Shown piece after piece: positions 1 through 12,674 of a stretch of DNA of 64,000 nt (position 1 is the first letter of the stretch; each line of letters begins with the position of its first letter). The DNA comes from Ephydatia muelleri. Taxonomy: Eukaryota; Porifera; Demospongiae; Spongillida; Spongillidae. The stretch is taken from NCBI GenBank assembly GCA_013339895.1, contig JABACO010000006.1, positions 11,498,933-11,562,932 on the forward strand, in the 5' to 3' direction. The translations under genes were made by a program, and so were the position numbers. The notes below the pieces were generated by a model. It made no database searches. It saw nothing but the letters and a program-made list of their open reading frames with translations, and was not told where the DNA came from.

Positions 1-177
1 ACTTTCAAATCACTGTGGAATAGTACCAGTATGCAAAGATTGGCAGAAGGAAACAGCTTGGGCTCAAATTCATCTGCTGTGTAAGCTTATGTCAAGCACC
101 TATTGTAGGGCAAAAGGAAGAGTACGAGGTGATGCAAATTACCTTTTCAGAGCCGTAGCAATTGTTATAACTGGATC

Positions 178-352
178 CAGGTAGTCTCTCACACCCAGGC
201 CATGCAGTGCCTGGGTTGGTGATTCGATGCTAGCCTCATTTCCCATTCTAGAGGATTCATTTTGGATCACCAAAGAGTATAGTATGATGAGTTTGAACCA
301 CGTAAAGACTTTTAGCCCGCGCATAATTTCAATTACTTGGACAATTTGTGAG
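178..352 (+). pseudogene. Actin 3'-end pseudogene fragment
   Basis: Codons from about 227 match the actin C-terminus, including the stretch SFWITKE. The sequence aligns base by base with the 3' end of the actin-like gene at 37243-38427. Upstream the reading frame is broken by a base loss after the QA codons and by a stop where the functional copy has glycine. A base deletion after SFWITKE shifts the last residues. Similarity continues past the stop codon into the functional gene's 3'UTR, so this is a partial genomic or retro-copy and not an independent actin. The 5' limit is uncertain and could lie somewhat before 178. Confidence 0.8.
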
Positions 353-432
353 TTTCATTCTTTTTCACCCCTGATTACGGCAGCACATTTTGTGCAGACG
401 CGCGCGTTAATTGCAAATACGTGCCACACGAA

Positions 433-438
433 GCACTT

Positions 439-482
<44 letters not shown>

Positions 483-506
483 CTGGTTCGAGTCCAGCCA
501 GGTGCG
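433..506 (+). tRNA. tRNA-Asn (GTT anticodon)
   Basis: A complete cloverleaf of 74 nt can be folded by hand. The acceptor stem is 433-439 with 499-505 (one G-T pair) and the discriminator base is G506. The anticodon stem has five pairs around the loop 465-471, with anticodon GTT at 467-469. The T arm is 482-498 with a TTCGAGT loop. There is no intron and no encoded CCA. A run of T starting at 507 is a typical RNA polymerase III terminator, and A-box and B-box type sequences lie inside the gene. Function: decoding of Asn codons. Confidence 0.95.
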
Positions 507-917
507 TTTTTTTTTTTTCACTCATCGAAAACGTGAATGCCTTTCTTGTTGATCTCTGCAAATAACCTGATGCATATGATATATGGCCTTTTTTTGTGTG
601 TCTGCCTCAAGAAATTGTTCAGCTGTGTGAGGATAAGATGTCCCTCATTTTATCAATCATTTGGTGGCATCATTGATGCACGGTGTGGAGGTTGAAGCTC
701 AAGCTCTTTGTCCTCTCTTCTTATCTAAATACTAATCATTTGATGGCATCATGATGATGCAATTTTAATGTACATTGTGGAGGTTGAAGCTCTGGAAAAT
801 CAACTTCATTTGACGGTCTACAGTCTTAATATAGAACGTCCATTGTCATAAAATGATTGTACATACATATGTGTACATTAATAAAAAATGATTATTTTGG
901 CACAAACAACATTGACG
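507..917. other. Spacer between tRNA-Asn and receptor 1
   Basis: No gene is recognised. A short imperfect direct repeat is visible: the 656-705 segment (ATCATTTGGTGGCATCATTG, then GTGGAGGTTGAAGCTC) recurs at 734-793. The 3'UTR of receptor 1 (minus strand) probably occupies the right part. Confidence 0.5.
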
Positions 918-3900
918 TCATAATGAGTTAGTTGTTGCAACATTATTGTCCATATCCTTGCTCACTGAGTGCTCTGGGGTACTATAACTCTGTGTCCTCA
1001 AGTGCTGAAAGGTAACGTAAAAATTTAATTGCCAATCGAATGTCCTTCACATGCACTTTTATTTCCTACCTGTTCCTGGGCTTGCACTTGTTTTAATTCT
1101 ATTTCCAGTTTCTTAGCTTGCTCCTCCAAAGTGGAAAAGTGATGTTTTTTGCTATGTTCATTGGAAGCAAGTTCATCTTCATTTGGATCACAGTACAAGT
1201 AGTACATCTACATGATAGAGAGGAGATAGTGCTTATAATAGTACATCTGTGGCAGGCTACAGGTGATGGTAGTACATTTACAGCATATACCATTACCTTT
1301 GGTACAAACACAAGAAGAAGAATGATAGTGGCAGAGATCCAGAACCCAATGGAGTACACAGCAGCTAAAGTGTTTACTCGTCCCTGATTGTTCAGTGTGG
1401 CAAAGCATGCAATGATAACAGCCAAGCTGACTGACGTAATGTATACGATAGATATGATGTAAACTGAGTCGTTTAGACCTTTTATTGGAACTTTTCTTGC
1501 ACCAAATGCAAGCGGGATAGATAGAACTTGGACGAAACCCTTGTAGCTTAACAATATGATCTGCCATATTCTGTAGCCTTGATCCGGTACGGATTGACAG
1601 TCCAATATATTGTTGGAAATTGGAATGTGATAAAACTGCAAGAAGACAAGCCACGCAAAACATTATTCAAGTATTTATCGTTATGAATACCATGTTAAAT
1701 CAACACTGGCAAAAAGAGTCGTTTATCATAATACAAAGAAAGATAAAGAAAATGCATCCCATTGCAGAATGACATTTCACACTAGAAAACTGAACTCCAA
1801 AAAATTTTGATTAATTTAGAGAGCATGTGAAACGACTTTTGCAATGTATTAAGGGACTTACACCAGAGTCTATGGAGGGGTATTCAAAGCCGGTTTGAAC
1901 TTCAGCATAAATTCTCAGTTGTGGCACAACAGAAGCAATTATGAGCAATGTGATATCAATTCCGACCAGTATACCCACTGCCATCACTATCATCCAATCC
2001 TTAATGTTCTGTCAGTGGAAAGGGAGCATATGAATGAAGTATGGAGCACAAACTGCAGAATCGTAATAGGCAAATTACAAATGTGCAGCAGAAGAGCATC
2101 CTTTAAAGACCAAACCATACAGGATAGGCTGCAATACTAACTATACTGTAGATCTGGGATAGGCTGCAATACTGATCGTATCCAACACAGGTGTAAATAC
2201 AAAATAATTAAAAAAAGATGCACACTTTGATGTTCTTGTGCAATTGGGGAGATTACCAAATTAGGTATTCAAATGCTTGATATTCAAATATTTACGGTTA
2301 GGTTTTAAGAACAGAAATACGTCACTGTGAATTAGATGGAGGGAGACAACATCCACAGGTATACACGTTGACCAGTAAAACGTTGTGCACAGGTACACGA
2401 AGCATTCATATACATATTACAAAACATGTGCCCAGTATGCACGCGCAAGCAGTGTTCAACATTACGTACCAGATTGTTTGCATGCCTATAGTTGAAGATG
2501 AAGTAGATACGAAATATTTTTCCTAAGATTGGTCCGAATGCAAGGGAATATCCGATTCCCCACAGCCACACACGCAGCTGCAGGACAGAAAATAAAACGT
2601 GTGATGATGATACAGGTGTCACCCTAATATATTTATTGTACATTGCATATAACGGTTGCAGATGATGTCTCTTTGCTCTGAATTGCTAAAAAGAACACTG
2701 ATATATAGAGCATCATACACCCCATACAGACGATACTGCATAGAACAGGACTTGAGAGTTGTACAATCCTAAGGAGATGGGCAGACACATTCATGCAAAG
2801 TTGCAACAGACTGAGCTGACTTGGCTGCTCCTTGCCTTTTGTGTCTAAATATGACAATAAATGCAAAGCAAATGATTGCACCAGCAATTCCAATCGGAGC
2901 TAAGATGTACATGACGGATGTCAGCCCTATTTCGATGCTGTGTGTTACATTCAGTGCACTTCCATCAGACGGGATTCCATCTGATGGAAGAGGACAACGT
3001 ACACAAAATGACCATGCATTAAGGTTGCACTGAGATATTGTAACTCCACTCACCAGGAAATATGGTACTGGTATTTTCACCATCATTTAGAATGAGTGTT
3101 CCATTCGGCAACACATATCCAATACTTTCTATGTCCAGTTCATTGTCTAAGGATGTATGAGAAGTAATTACGTTTATTCACTCATTGTCTATGCTTGTAT
3201 AACATGGGGGGTTAACCGTATTTCATATGTTCTATCCCCCCAAAAATATATATAGTAATGCTATGCAGAGATTAGCTCAATTGTTAAATAGCCATTTGAC
3301 TGCTGGTGTGTTTCAGACAGTGTTACAATGAGATGCCAAATTTATAGCACACGTGGAGTAGAGATAATGTGGCACATTTTTATTTTTACAAGCATATCTG
3401 CAACTTACTAAGTGTTAGAGCAAACCAACTATCTCTAGATGTACTTACAGTGGATTTCTCGAAGAACATATTAGTGACTTACTTTCTGTGTCAAATCGAT
3501 ACTGCTCTATATCAATTACATAAGAACGGCGTATTCCATGTTGATTGAAGGAAACATCTCCCTAAATTGAATTGCAGGCCCATTACATTCTAGCATCGGG
3601 TCAATTCACAGTAATTTGTACCACCCTAGATACATCACTTTCTCATATGGAAGTACTGTTTCTTATATATATTCTCCCATAAGAAACATACAAAATTGCA
3701 ATACATTTGCATACCTCAAGTTATTCCGTTTATGAAATGCAAACGTATGAATATTTAATGAATTGGCTCACCTCTGCCTGTTTGCAAAGACATTGCTTAA
3801 GTTCTGCTATGAGTAGGAGATTTTTTATGGTTCAGGCCAATGGACGTTAAGGAGATGCATCTGAGCAGTGTTAGTAAAATTAATTTTGCTAAAGAGTGAA

Positions 3901-6900
3901 TATGTTTAACATGAATTAACGACGAAATGTGATGCACAAGGTTTTTTTATGCTTCAAAATTCACCAATTTTATTTTATGGATAGCTGCTAACACTCTCTA
4001 GATTTAGTGTTGTTGGCTTTGTGGGATGAGAATTCCTTGATGTGGGATTATCCCTTTGAATGGTAGCAGCCTTTTTAATTCCTACCCCAGTGCCTAGTGG
4101 TTACGCAATCCACTTAACAGTTTTGATAGCAATATTATGATAAGAAACAACTAATGGTTGGCTTAATCCATCGGTTGTGACAGCTTTTACAACACAGGAA
4201 GCTTGCATCCGCGCAATTCAGAGCTGTTCTACGTGTACGTCGCGTATGATGGAGCTCTATACGCGCCCGCTCCGCATTACGCGCGCACAATGCTGCCATG
4301 ACACGCATTCTAATGGACTGTTAATTCTTACAACAAAGTTGATTTGCACAATACAGCGCCACGTACGAGATTGCAAATTTTAGGGATCAAAATCAAATGC
4401 CTAAACACATCTAGTCTTTAGAACATGGCTGGCCTCGTCCATTTCCTTCTTGCTTAATGTGTACATTCTACCAGTTGGTGTGGTTGGATTGACTCGGGTT
4501 AGAATGTCATCAGGATCCACACCCAATATATCCTCATGCTCAGGGTAGACAAATGATTTTGCAGGGATGCAAGGGTGGAGGAATGTGATATTGATGGTGT
4601 GTCCTTCTTCATCTGCATTTAGTACACAACCAAGCCAACACGATCCATTGTAGGCAACAGTAACATAGCCATTAATGGTGTCAATTGAAAGGGTGCGAAC
4701 AGCATGTGCCAGGGTAACCCTTTCCCTCCTGGAGTGTGGACTATCCGAAAATTGTCTGACTTCAACAGTGTTCTCAACAACTGGCACAATACAGTGGAGT
4801 TTTTGAGTACCTGCAACTGTTTTACTAACTTTCAGCCTCTCTTCCAGTACTTTGGCTTCCTGAACATGCTCCTCAAAAGTAGCATAGCCAAAGTGAATTC
4901 CCTTGATGTTAGCCACAGCGAAGTCATAAAGTTGGCGAGTAGTAAGTATTTGGCCTTCATAAGGTCGCTGGAGGCTGGCTTTAGTTGCTGTTTGCTTCAA
5001 GGTCCCCCCAGCACCATCACCAGCACCATCACCAGCAGACTTTCCGTGGGAGGTTGCAAAAAAGTGCCACTCAGCTTCCACTCCAAAATCTTCATAATGG
5101 TGGCATAAATTAGTAAAGTTTTTGCAATATGCTTCCCTGAGGTTGCAGGTACTCAAAAACTCCACTGTATTGTGCCAGTTGGTGAGAACACTGTTGAAGT
5201 CAGACAATTTTCGGATAGTCCACACTCCAGGAGGGAAAGGGTTACCCTGGCACATGCTGTTCGCACCCTTTCAATTGACACCATTAATGGCTATGTTACT
5301 GTTGCCTACAATGGATCGTGTTGGCTTGGTTGTGTACTAAATGCAGATGAAGAAGGACACACCATCAATATCACATTCCTCCACCCTTGCATCCCTGCAA
5401 AATCATTTGTCTACCCTGAGCATGAGGATATATTGGGTGTGGATCCTGATGACATTCTAACCCGAGTCAATCCAACCACACCAACTGGTAGAATGTACAC
5501 ATTAAGCAAGAAGGAAATGGACGAGGCCAGCCATGTTCTAAAGACTAGATGTGTTTAGGCATTTGATTTTGATCCCTAAAATTTGCAATCTCGTACGTGG
5601 CGCTGTATTGTGCAAATCAACTTTGTTGTAAGAATTAACAGTCCATTAGAATGCGTGTCATGGCAGCATTGTGCGCGCGTAATGCGGAGCGGGCGCGTAT
5701 AGAGCTCCATCATACGCGACGTACACGTAGAACAGCTCTGAATTGCGCGGATGCAAGCTTCCTGTGTTGTAAAAGCTGTCACAACCGATGGATTAAGCCA
5801 ACCATTAGTTGTTTCTTATCATAATATTGCTATCAAAACTGTTAAGTGGATTGCGTAACCACTAGGCACTGGGGTAGGAATTAAAAAGGCTGCTACCATT
5901 CAAAGGGATAATCCCACATCAAGGAATTCTCATCCCACAAAGCCAACAACACTAAATCTAGAGAGTGTTAGCAGCTATCCATAAAATAAAATTGGTGAAT
6001 TTTGAAGCATAAAAAAACCTTGTGCATCACATTTCGTCGTTAATTCATGTTAAACATATTCACTCTTTAGCAAAATTAATTTTACTAACACTGCTCAGAT
6101 GCATCTCCTTAACGTCCATTGGCCTGAACCATAAAAAATCTCCTACTCATAGCAGAACTTAAGCAATGTCTTTGCAAACAGGCAGAGGTGAGCCAATTCA
6201 TTAAATATTCATACGTTTGCATTTCATAAACGGAATAACTTGAGGTATGCAAATGTATTGCAATTTTGTATGTTTCTTATGGGAGAATATATATAAGAAA
6301 CAGTACTTCCATATGAGAAAGTGATGTATCTAGGGTGGTACAAATTACTGTGAATTGACCCCATCGCAAACCAGTGAACTGGTCTAAAATTATACACTGA
6401 GCCATACAATGCAAGCACTAATGTTGTTAGATTACTACACTTACATGTAAGTCAGTATACTACACATGCACCCATGAGACAAACAGGAATAAAAGCTTAT
6501 GATACTTGAAATATATGGTAAACTGGTGACAATGAGAAAGCACTGTGCGACTGTGGAGTATATCTCAACTGACTTACATACTCTTTCAGTTCATATCTGC
6601 ATGTTCTAATATATGCTGCATTGCATTTGTACTCACAGTAATTCCAGTGAAGCTGGTGTTGGACATCTGCTGGAATAGTTGTTCCATGATGACATCATTG
6701 GAAGCCGTATTGTTTGCAGTAGAAAAAAGAGGTGGAGCCACATTGCGGAAGGAATTTGATGTTCCATTGCTAAAAAACTGGCTACTACGAAGATCTGAAA
6801 CACAGTGAACTTCAATAACATCTTACAATGTGACTACACCTTCCTTTATCATGACTATGAAACACATTTTTTAATTAATCTAATTAAATAACTAGTGATA

Positions 6901-9834
6901 TCTGAGTTTTGTGGAGTTTATTAGGGAAAAACAGTAAAGTATATATCACTGCCTCAGTGCATATAAATCCCACACACAATAATTCACACAAAAATACAAA
7001 CATCTTTTACATTGCGGCATCACCTTGCAAGGTCTTGTTAATTGCAAGAGCAAATGCCCAAAATGAATCAAAGTACGATGGATCATCGCGATTTGGATCA
7101 AGTCCAAGTATAGCTGCACGCTTGGTATATTCCTCATAGTACTGGTTTAAGCTCTGGGTGTAACAGAATCAGAATCGGCTCATTAAAATATAATCCTTAC
7201 CACATGTGTGCTTTCTTCATTATTACAACATACAATGCAAATGTGTAAACATCTGCTGATTGGCACTAAAACAGTGCAATGAACCCAAGAAATGGATTCA
7301 ACATTGATGTATGACTTACAAGACCTGATACAGTGATTTCATTGCTGTCATAATTATGGGCGTTCAATGCTACAGCAAAAGCTCCGTTTAGAGCCATTTC
7401 CATTTGCTCCTTTGTACAAGACAAGTTGTAACCCTTTGCGTTGGCAGGATCCCACCACTGGGGTCCATACCAGTCACGAAGGATGAGGACATATTGTGGT
7501 GCATACTTCTTTTTATGGTAAGCCTACAATGCCAGAGTCAAATAAACAATACAGATACACATACATATGCACAGATGTAACATATAAATTAATCCATCAC
7601 TATTAGGCTCATGACCAATGCAAAATAATTGTATGTGCCTCATTACCTTACCTCACAAACTGCTTTAAGAGCATCTGGTTGGTACACTGCCAGTTCAATT
7701 ATCCGAGAATCAGTGTTCTGAATAGGAATGCAAAGTTAGTTGTGAAATTACTATTCATGACTGCATTAACTCTCCCGTGAGCAGCAGCACAATATTGCGC
7801 CACAGCTGCTGTACAAAAGCCACTTTGTTTTCTAAATCGTTAACGTTTTTGTAGTCGACAACACAATGTTCAGAGGAAATGTTTCTTGCTTGTCAGATTC
7901 GCGGGGTTGTTTACAAAGAACGTTAACGCACAAAAACTTATTCCACACTATACCACATAATTGACTTTGCCCATGAGAGAGTTAAGCATGAAAGGATTGA
8001 GCTCGACTTGAAACAGAATGAGATGATTGCATTGTAAAGAATTATTGACACGACTGCATGTCCATTTATTCATGTAGTTTTTATTTGTAATGTACATCAG
8101 TATGCTTAGAAGGCTTATATAGCTAAAACATGCATTAGTTTTTATTCATCCTATTTCAAAATGACCCTCTAGTGCAACCAACATGTTGTGACAATTTGTT
8201 CCATACATCAAGATGTTTGTTTCAGGTATTGCAAACACCTCAAAGTAGTTTGTTTTAAGAACTGTGCCTTACAAAGAGCATCCCTTGTAAAATGAGGTTA
8301 TCCAGGCTATTGGGTGATGATGCAATAGCCGAAAAAACTGTTGAAGTGATGCCTGGTGGCAATACTTTCTTTGTGCCATCCATTACCTGCATGAGGAGTG
8401 TGCACATGCATCTTACATCAACATACATTGTGTTGTCCAACATCTGCCTACCACAGTAAACAGTGCGTTATCTTCTGCTATAGTGTACAATTTTTTCCAT
8501 CCAAATTTGTCGAACAGTGCTTTGAAGACAGACGGCAGCAAGGCTTCATTGGGAAGCATTTGGAAATACATTTTGTATGCGTTTCTATCTTCAAGCTCTG
8601 GGGCTGAAGAGTCACTGGACACCTGTCGTAAAGAAATGTGCGCACGTTAATGCCATTAAAAATAATAAATTAATAACCATATTCGATCACAATAGAGAAG
8701 AGCTTTGAAACGTTGCATAGTTTAGACACTTTGTTATTGTATACATTCAAATACACCTATTCAGAGCACTTGTTCTATACAGTGAAATGTGTTGAATAAT
8801 TATTGGATTTGAGAATCAATTGCTGCCATTCTTTAACTACAAAGTGAGTGAGAGGCTTAAAATGCACATGGTACTTTACATTTTTCGGATTACTCTCTGT
8901 AAATGATTGGAATACTACCACTGGGTGAAAAGTTGGATTTACTCTACAATATTTTTCACGCAAATCAGTGTGCAGGATATGGACTTTACCGGTATAGCAC
9001 AAGTGAGTTTTCATATTTACTACTGTGCAAATGTGTATACCACATTTACCCATATTTGACCACTAGTCTCATTGTCACCTAGTGTGCAGCTACTGATATG
9101 AATGCAGTGGTATGCCGACATACTTGTGTTAGGCCATAGAACTGACTGATCTGAGCTGTTGGGACCGTTGCAGCTTCACAGCCCGACCCCACTAGTCCTA
9201 CGATGGGCAGCCTTGGTGACAAGTAGGCACCAAAGAGCATGGTCAGTGCCGTAGTCTCGTTGCACTTCACACGTAGTTGCATTCAGCAGTATGGGAGAGA
9301 GTATAAAGGATGCATAAGGAACAACAATGAACGCATGAATGTGCACCACATGCTGCATTAGTCAGCTCCATAGGCTGGAGCGTGATGTAATAGAGCGTTA
9401 TCATTTCTGCGCTTAAATGAAGCGTTGGTGAAAGAGTAGTCAAAATGCAAAACTATATGCTGACGCTGACGGTGACCAGGGCTATAGCTACGAAAATATG
9501 CCAACAGAAGCCAGACGGAGGTGGAGGGTGGCCGGCCCTAATTCAATACGTTGCGTACCTGGGAATCGGTCAACTTGTATTGTAGCCTGTATCCGGGTAG
9601 AAGGCTGCTGTTCTCGTTGATCAGGTCAAGCGCTAACTGGACTCCAGATAGTGAGTTGTACGTGACGTAGTCTCCAGAGAAGCTCATCATTAGCGCGATG
9701 GTGAGAGGCGAGCGCGTGTCGCTGAGACTCACGTTCGAGGGATATATGCTATCAAAGTCTCCAACCTGTTTACTGGCATGGCCGCTGAAGAAAACGAATA
9801 TCGCGAGGAAGGTTATCGCATCAGAGAATGACAT
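918..9834 (-). CDS. GABA-B-type metabotropic receptor 1 (class C GPCR), 17 exons
   Basis: A class C receptor predicted to bind an amino-acid-like ligand at the cell surface and signal through G proteins. Exons (minus order): 9834-9559, 9264-9124, 8622-8452, 8386-8273, 7717-7652, 7523-7320, 7153-7024, 6794-6637, 3561-3483, 3146-3054, 2980-2836, 2768-2642, 2577-2470, 2008-1862, 1635-1297, 1207-1070, 1004-918. They sum to 2523 bp in one frame (840 residues). Residues 1 to about 24 look like a signal peptide. The next 440 or so form a periplasmic-binding-protein-like ligand domain (GLVGSGCE, YVLILRDWY, NTSFTGITGDVSF). Seven TM segments follow, then a coiled-coil tail (STLEEQAKKLEIELKQ). There is no cysteine-rich domain before TM1, as in GABA-B and unlike mGluR. 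The start is the ATG just before the hydrophobic leader. Intron 11 has a GC donor (AAAAG|GCAAGG). Intron 8 holds a transposon palindrome. Its neighbour at 23.8-33.4 kb is a paralogue. The ligand cannot be told from sequence. Confidence 0.88.
3598..6361. mobile_element. Foldback-type palindromic element in receptor 1 intron 8
   Basis: The left arm 3598-4817 is the reverse complement of the right arm 5142-6361. Every matched pair of positions sums to 9959. The arms are about 1220 bp and nearly identical; a single-base change at the mirrored valine/glycine codon is one of the few differences. They flank a 324-bp unique loop at 4818-5141. The ends read GGGTCAATTCACAG and its complement. CATC lies immediately outside both ends and may be a short target duplication. 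The arms contain the 3' half of a transposon-type ORF plus about 800 bp of non-coding sequence. This is an inverted duplication of one element or a foldback transposon; a misassembled inverted repeat is possible. Confidence 0.8.
4401..5141 (-). pseudogene. 5'-truncated transposon-type ORF of unknown function
   Basis: The open frame runs from the loop of the palindrome into the left arm. It begins around LREAYCKNF and ends with VLKTRCV. The C-terminal part (GYVTVAYNGSCWLGCVLN, then FLHP, SFVYPEHEDIL and TGRMYTLSKKEM) resembles a domain recalled from repetitive hypothetical proteins of cnidarians and sponges, which suggests a mobile-element gene. The frame extends upstream to an ATG at 5255, but those first 38 residues are simply the antisense of the same gene's own C-terminal region in the right arm. 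The real 5' part has therefore been lost at the inversion junction. A second copy of the C-terminal part is open on the plus strand at 5172-5558. I cannot assign a transposase class. Confidence 0.55.
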
Positions 9835-10740
9835 AATTGGGGTGTAATCGTACTGTAGAACTAAAGATCGATACATGTACTCAGATAATATGATATTCTA
9901 GTGGGCGCGTGATCGTATAATTAGGTTCATTCATCACATTGCTCGGGTGGGAGAGGTAACACCTGCCCTTAAGGGAAACGAAATTTATTGACCGTGTCAC
10001 CAACTTAATTCACCTGGTAATAGAGATGTACATGAGCTGATACAGAGTTAGACGCGAACTGTGATGCCCACTGAATCTGTATATATATCAATAACCCTTT
10101 TTCTAGATGCACCCCGCCCCTCCCACACACACACACGCACACACACACGCACACACACACACACACATGAAACATACACACAACACACGTGCACACTATA
10201 AGCGTACATATACAATACATGTACATGTAGTATCACAAACGTGGTGTGTGCATCCGGTTCATTCATTGAATACGTGGTTTGTCACGGTTGCCATCCTGAA
10301 ATGGTTCTAGGACCGTTTCAGGCTGCCCGTCTTGATCCGACGGACTGAAACAGGCTATGCCTGAAACGGTCATTTTGGTCCTAGGACCAAAACAGGTATC
10401 TTATAATTCGTTCCCGCTAGTGGTGTTAAGAAAACAAAAACCATATATTCACACAAGAAGATCATAACAGTTGGGAGACATATCTGTCATACACACAAAG
10501 GGCAGCACCATTTCTCATCACAGTTGGGGAGTGAGAGAAGACCAACACACTTGACATGGCAACAACTTTTACATTGAACCATATCTCCAAATGTTTCTGG
10601 CATCAAATATGTGCTTTTAAAATACAAGTTTTCTGCGTACAGGCTTTCTTTGATCTCTTGCTTCATTTATCAAGAGTTGGAAGTAGTGGAAATTTCCGTT
10701 CTGAGTACTGAAAGCATTTCAGAATGTGGCTTCTCATTTT
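9835..10740. other. Receptor 1 upstream region with CA repeat and nested hairpins
   Basis: This presumably includes the receptor 1 promoter, but no core elements can be assigned. It contains a (CA)n-rich microsatellite at about 10120-10167. A dense inverted-repeat patch lies at about 10296-10402. There GACCGTTTCAGGC pairs with GCCTGAAACGGTC, next to the perfect palindrome TTTTGGTCCTAGGACCAAAA. The rest is unremarkable. Confidence 0.5.
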
Positions 10741-10744
10741 GACC

Positions 10745-11420
10745 TAATCAAATTCCAAGCCAGACATACAGTAACCCAATATGCACAGAGCTGATAAGAG
10801 CTGAACTCAATTTTCCCCTTCGCAACCTGCTGTGGCTTAGGCTACATGATGTCATCCAGTGGTTACCGGATAACAGATGATTTTGAATTGCTTCATTTCT
10901 TACAGGTATAAACCCACCAGTCTGGACCAGAAGTGTTGACTGCCAGCCTTCAATGTGAGAAAATTGTTTTTGTACAATACCTTGAGCAAGGTACATATGT
11001 TCATCACTTAGCCAGTCTCCACTCTTAAGAACTGCTTTCATATTCCTACTGAAAGGAAATTTTCTATCTCTAACCTGCATTTGAGAAAGTTTCAGCAGTA
11101 AGCATTAATTTATACATCATTACACACCTGTGCACATACTTTCGATTTATCCCCAACATTCAAAGGTTGATCAATTTCAACCACGTCACCATGTTCACTG
11201 AGTGCCTTTTCATCTTGCTCACTAGCAATAGCTCCATGTGCATCCTTTGTATCTTCAACCTGTTCACTGTCACCTGGGATACCATTACACTGTTCCTGAC
11301 ATCGCCAATATGTTCATTGGCACCATCACTGTCATACTGTTCAATGGCACCTTCTATTTTATTCACTTGTTTTAAAAACCATTTCCAGAATTCCAATACA
11401 TCGAGAGGACATCTATGCAT
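10745..11420 (-). pseudogene. Degenerate Ulp1/C48-like protease fragment, probably from a mobile element
   Basis: The frame ending near 10748 contains WLSDEHMYLAQGIVQKQF, then a GWQSTLLVQTGGF stretch and SGNHWMTS. This is the pattern recalled from the SUMO-protease-like (C48) domain of transposon-encoded proteins in cnidarians and sponges. The histidine in NHW would match the catalytic position, but after it the frame shifts and no Asp/Cys motif is found. A second open stretch at 11160-11420 (FWKWFLKQVNKIEGAIEQ) may be the preceding exon or part of the same decayed ORF. Low certainty on family. Confidence 0.4.
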
Positions 11421-12354
11421 TTTAAGTCGACCGATTGCATCAGTGGATAGAGAAAAATCGGAAAATCATAATTATATATATTTTATGACATTTGCACTGA
11501 AAGGAAAAGTGCTAAAAATTGTCAAAGAAAAAGTAATTAGTACTTGCGGTCGCGGTCATATACTCGTGCTTTACGTCATGAACTAGTTAACTAATGTAAG
11601 CACGCTTGTGCACGAGATCTCAGATCGGTCCTCACCACATAACCATTTGCGGAAATGCTTCTATAAGTCGAAGGTAGCAGCTGAACTTTATAGCCACGCC
11701 TCAGTCTGTCTTTGATCAGCCAACACACGTTCAATCCTGGCTCACTTCTACTAGTACCGGTACCATGAACGGGACTATGAACTGTACTTGTATAGATATG
11801 TGTACTTGTACGTAATCTGGCGTAGCATACCCTCCGCAAATAAACGTGGCTGTGCTACGCAAGACTAGCGTGTATGTGTGTCTCATATTTGCTGCACCAT
11901 GGCCACGCAGAAACTGGTTGATATTTCTGTTAACTGCAAGATTCAGGCTGGCTGGCATCTGCAGATCTAGGCCTATTACGGGGCTTCCGGTCACACGACT
12001 CACTTAGACAAACTTTGGCTTTCTCAGCAGTTCGAGCTTCCACTGTGCTTGCCATGGCCAGATGTACGAAGGACCTTACATAATATGCACGTGATCGGTC
12101 TTTAGAATAGACTGATATCTGCATGCACCACTCCGACACCATGTGCCTACGTCGTACACATAAGTAGAGAGCACTGTTTGCAGTCCTGTGTTGCGTGTGA
12201 ATCGTGAATTACATCAAACATAGTAAAGTAGACTTTACTAGATATAGTAAAGTAGACTTTACTGTCTATGATTACACGCTGGACTTTTTTACTCTTTCAG
12301 CGACAGTTCACAGAAAGGTTGAATTGTCTTTGATATGGGCTCAGGTTGCGTTGT
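11421..12354. other. Non-coding stretch, small repeat
   Basis: No supported gene. At 12219-12264 the near-palindromic unit AGTAAAGTAGACTTTACT occurs twice in tandem. A short minus frame near 12058-11930 (MASTVEARTAEKAKVCLSES) is open but unrecognised. Confidence 0.4.
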
Positions 12355-12674
12355 GTAAACTTACCACGGGTGCAGACCTTACAGTTGTGGCTAGATAAGA
12401 ACTCCATCTACAGTTTAGGTGTACAACAAGTAGACGGTTGCTCCTTCGTGGCAGGATATGGCTTTTTGCATGGATATTTACACATACATGTTTTTCAACA
12501 TCGGTTTTGACTTTGAACACAGATGGAACGCTCAATTGGCAGAACTAACAGTACAGCGCACCTGACTGGATTTGGACAAATCATCCACAACCAACCAGTT
12601 TTCAGGCTCTCATGCAAGCGGCATATATTATCATCATCTATAACAGTAAGGTCTGCACCCGTGGTAAAGTTTAC
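12355..12674. mobile_element. MITE copy A
   Basis: The ends are inverted repeats of about 30 bp: GTAAACTTACCACGGGTGCA followed by GACCTTAC at 12355, mirrored by GTAAGGTCTGCACCC... at 12645-12674. No coding capacity. The same termini recur at 13000-13265 (copy B), and the internal sequences are partly alike (GAACGCTCAATTG region). No clear target duplication was seen. Confidence 0.75.

Noticed and set aside
355..561. Minus frame covering the tRNA-Asn (LAGLEPATFRLTAERANRL)
   Set aside because: Antisense translation of the tRNA gene, a well-known spurious ORF type.
4704..5108. Plus-strand frame beginning MCQGNPFPPGVW
   Set aside because: It is the antisense of the real C-terminal coding region, duplicated by the palindrome.
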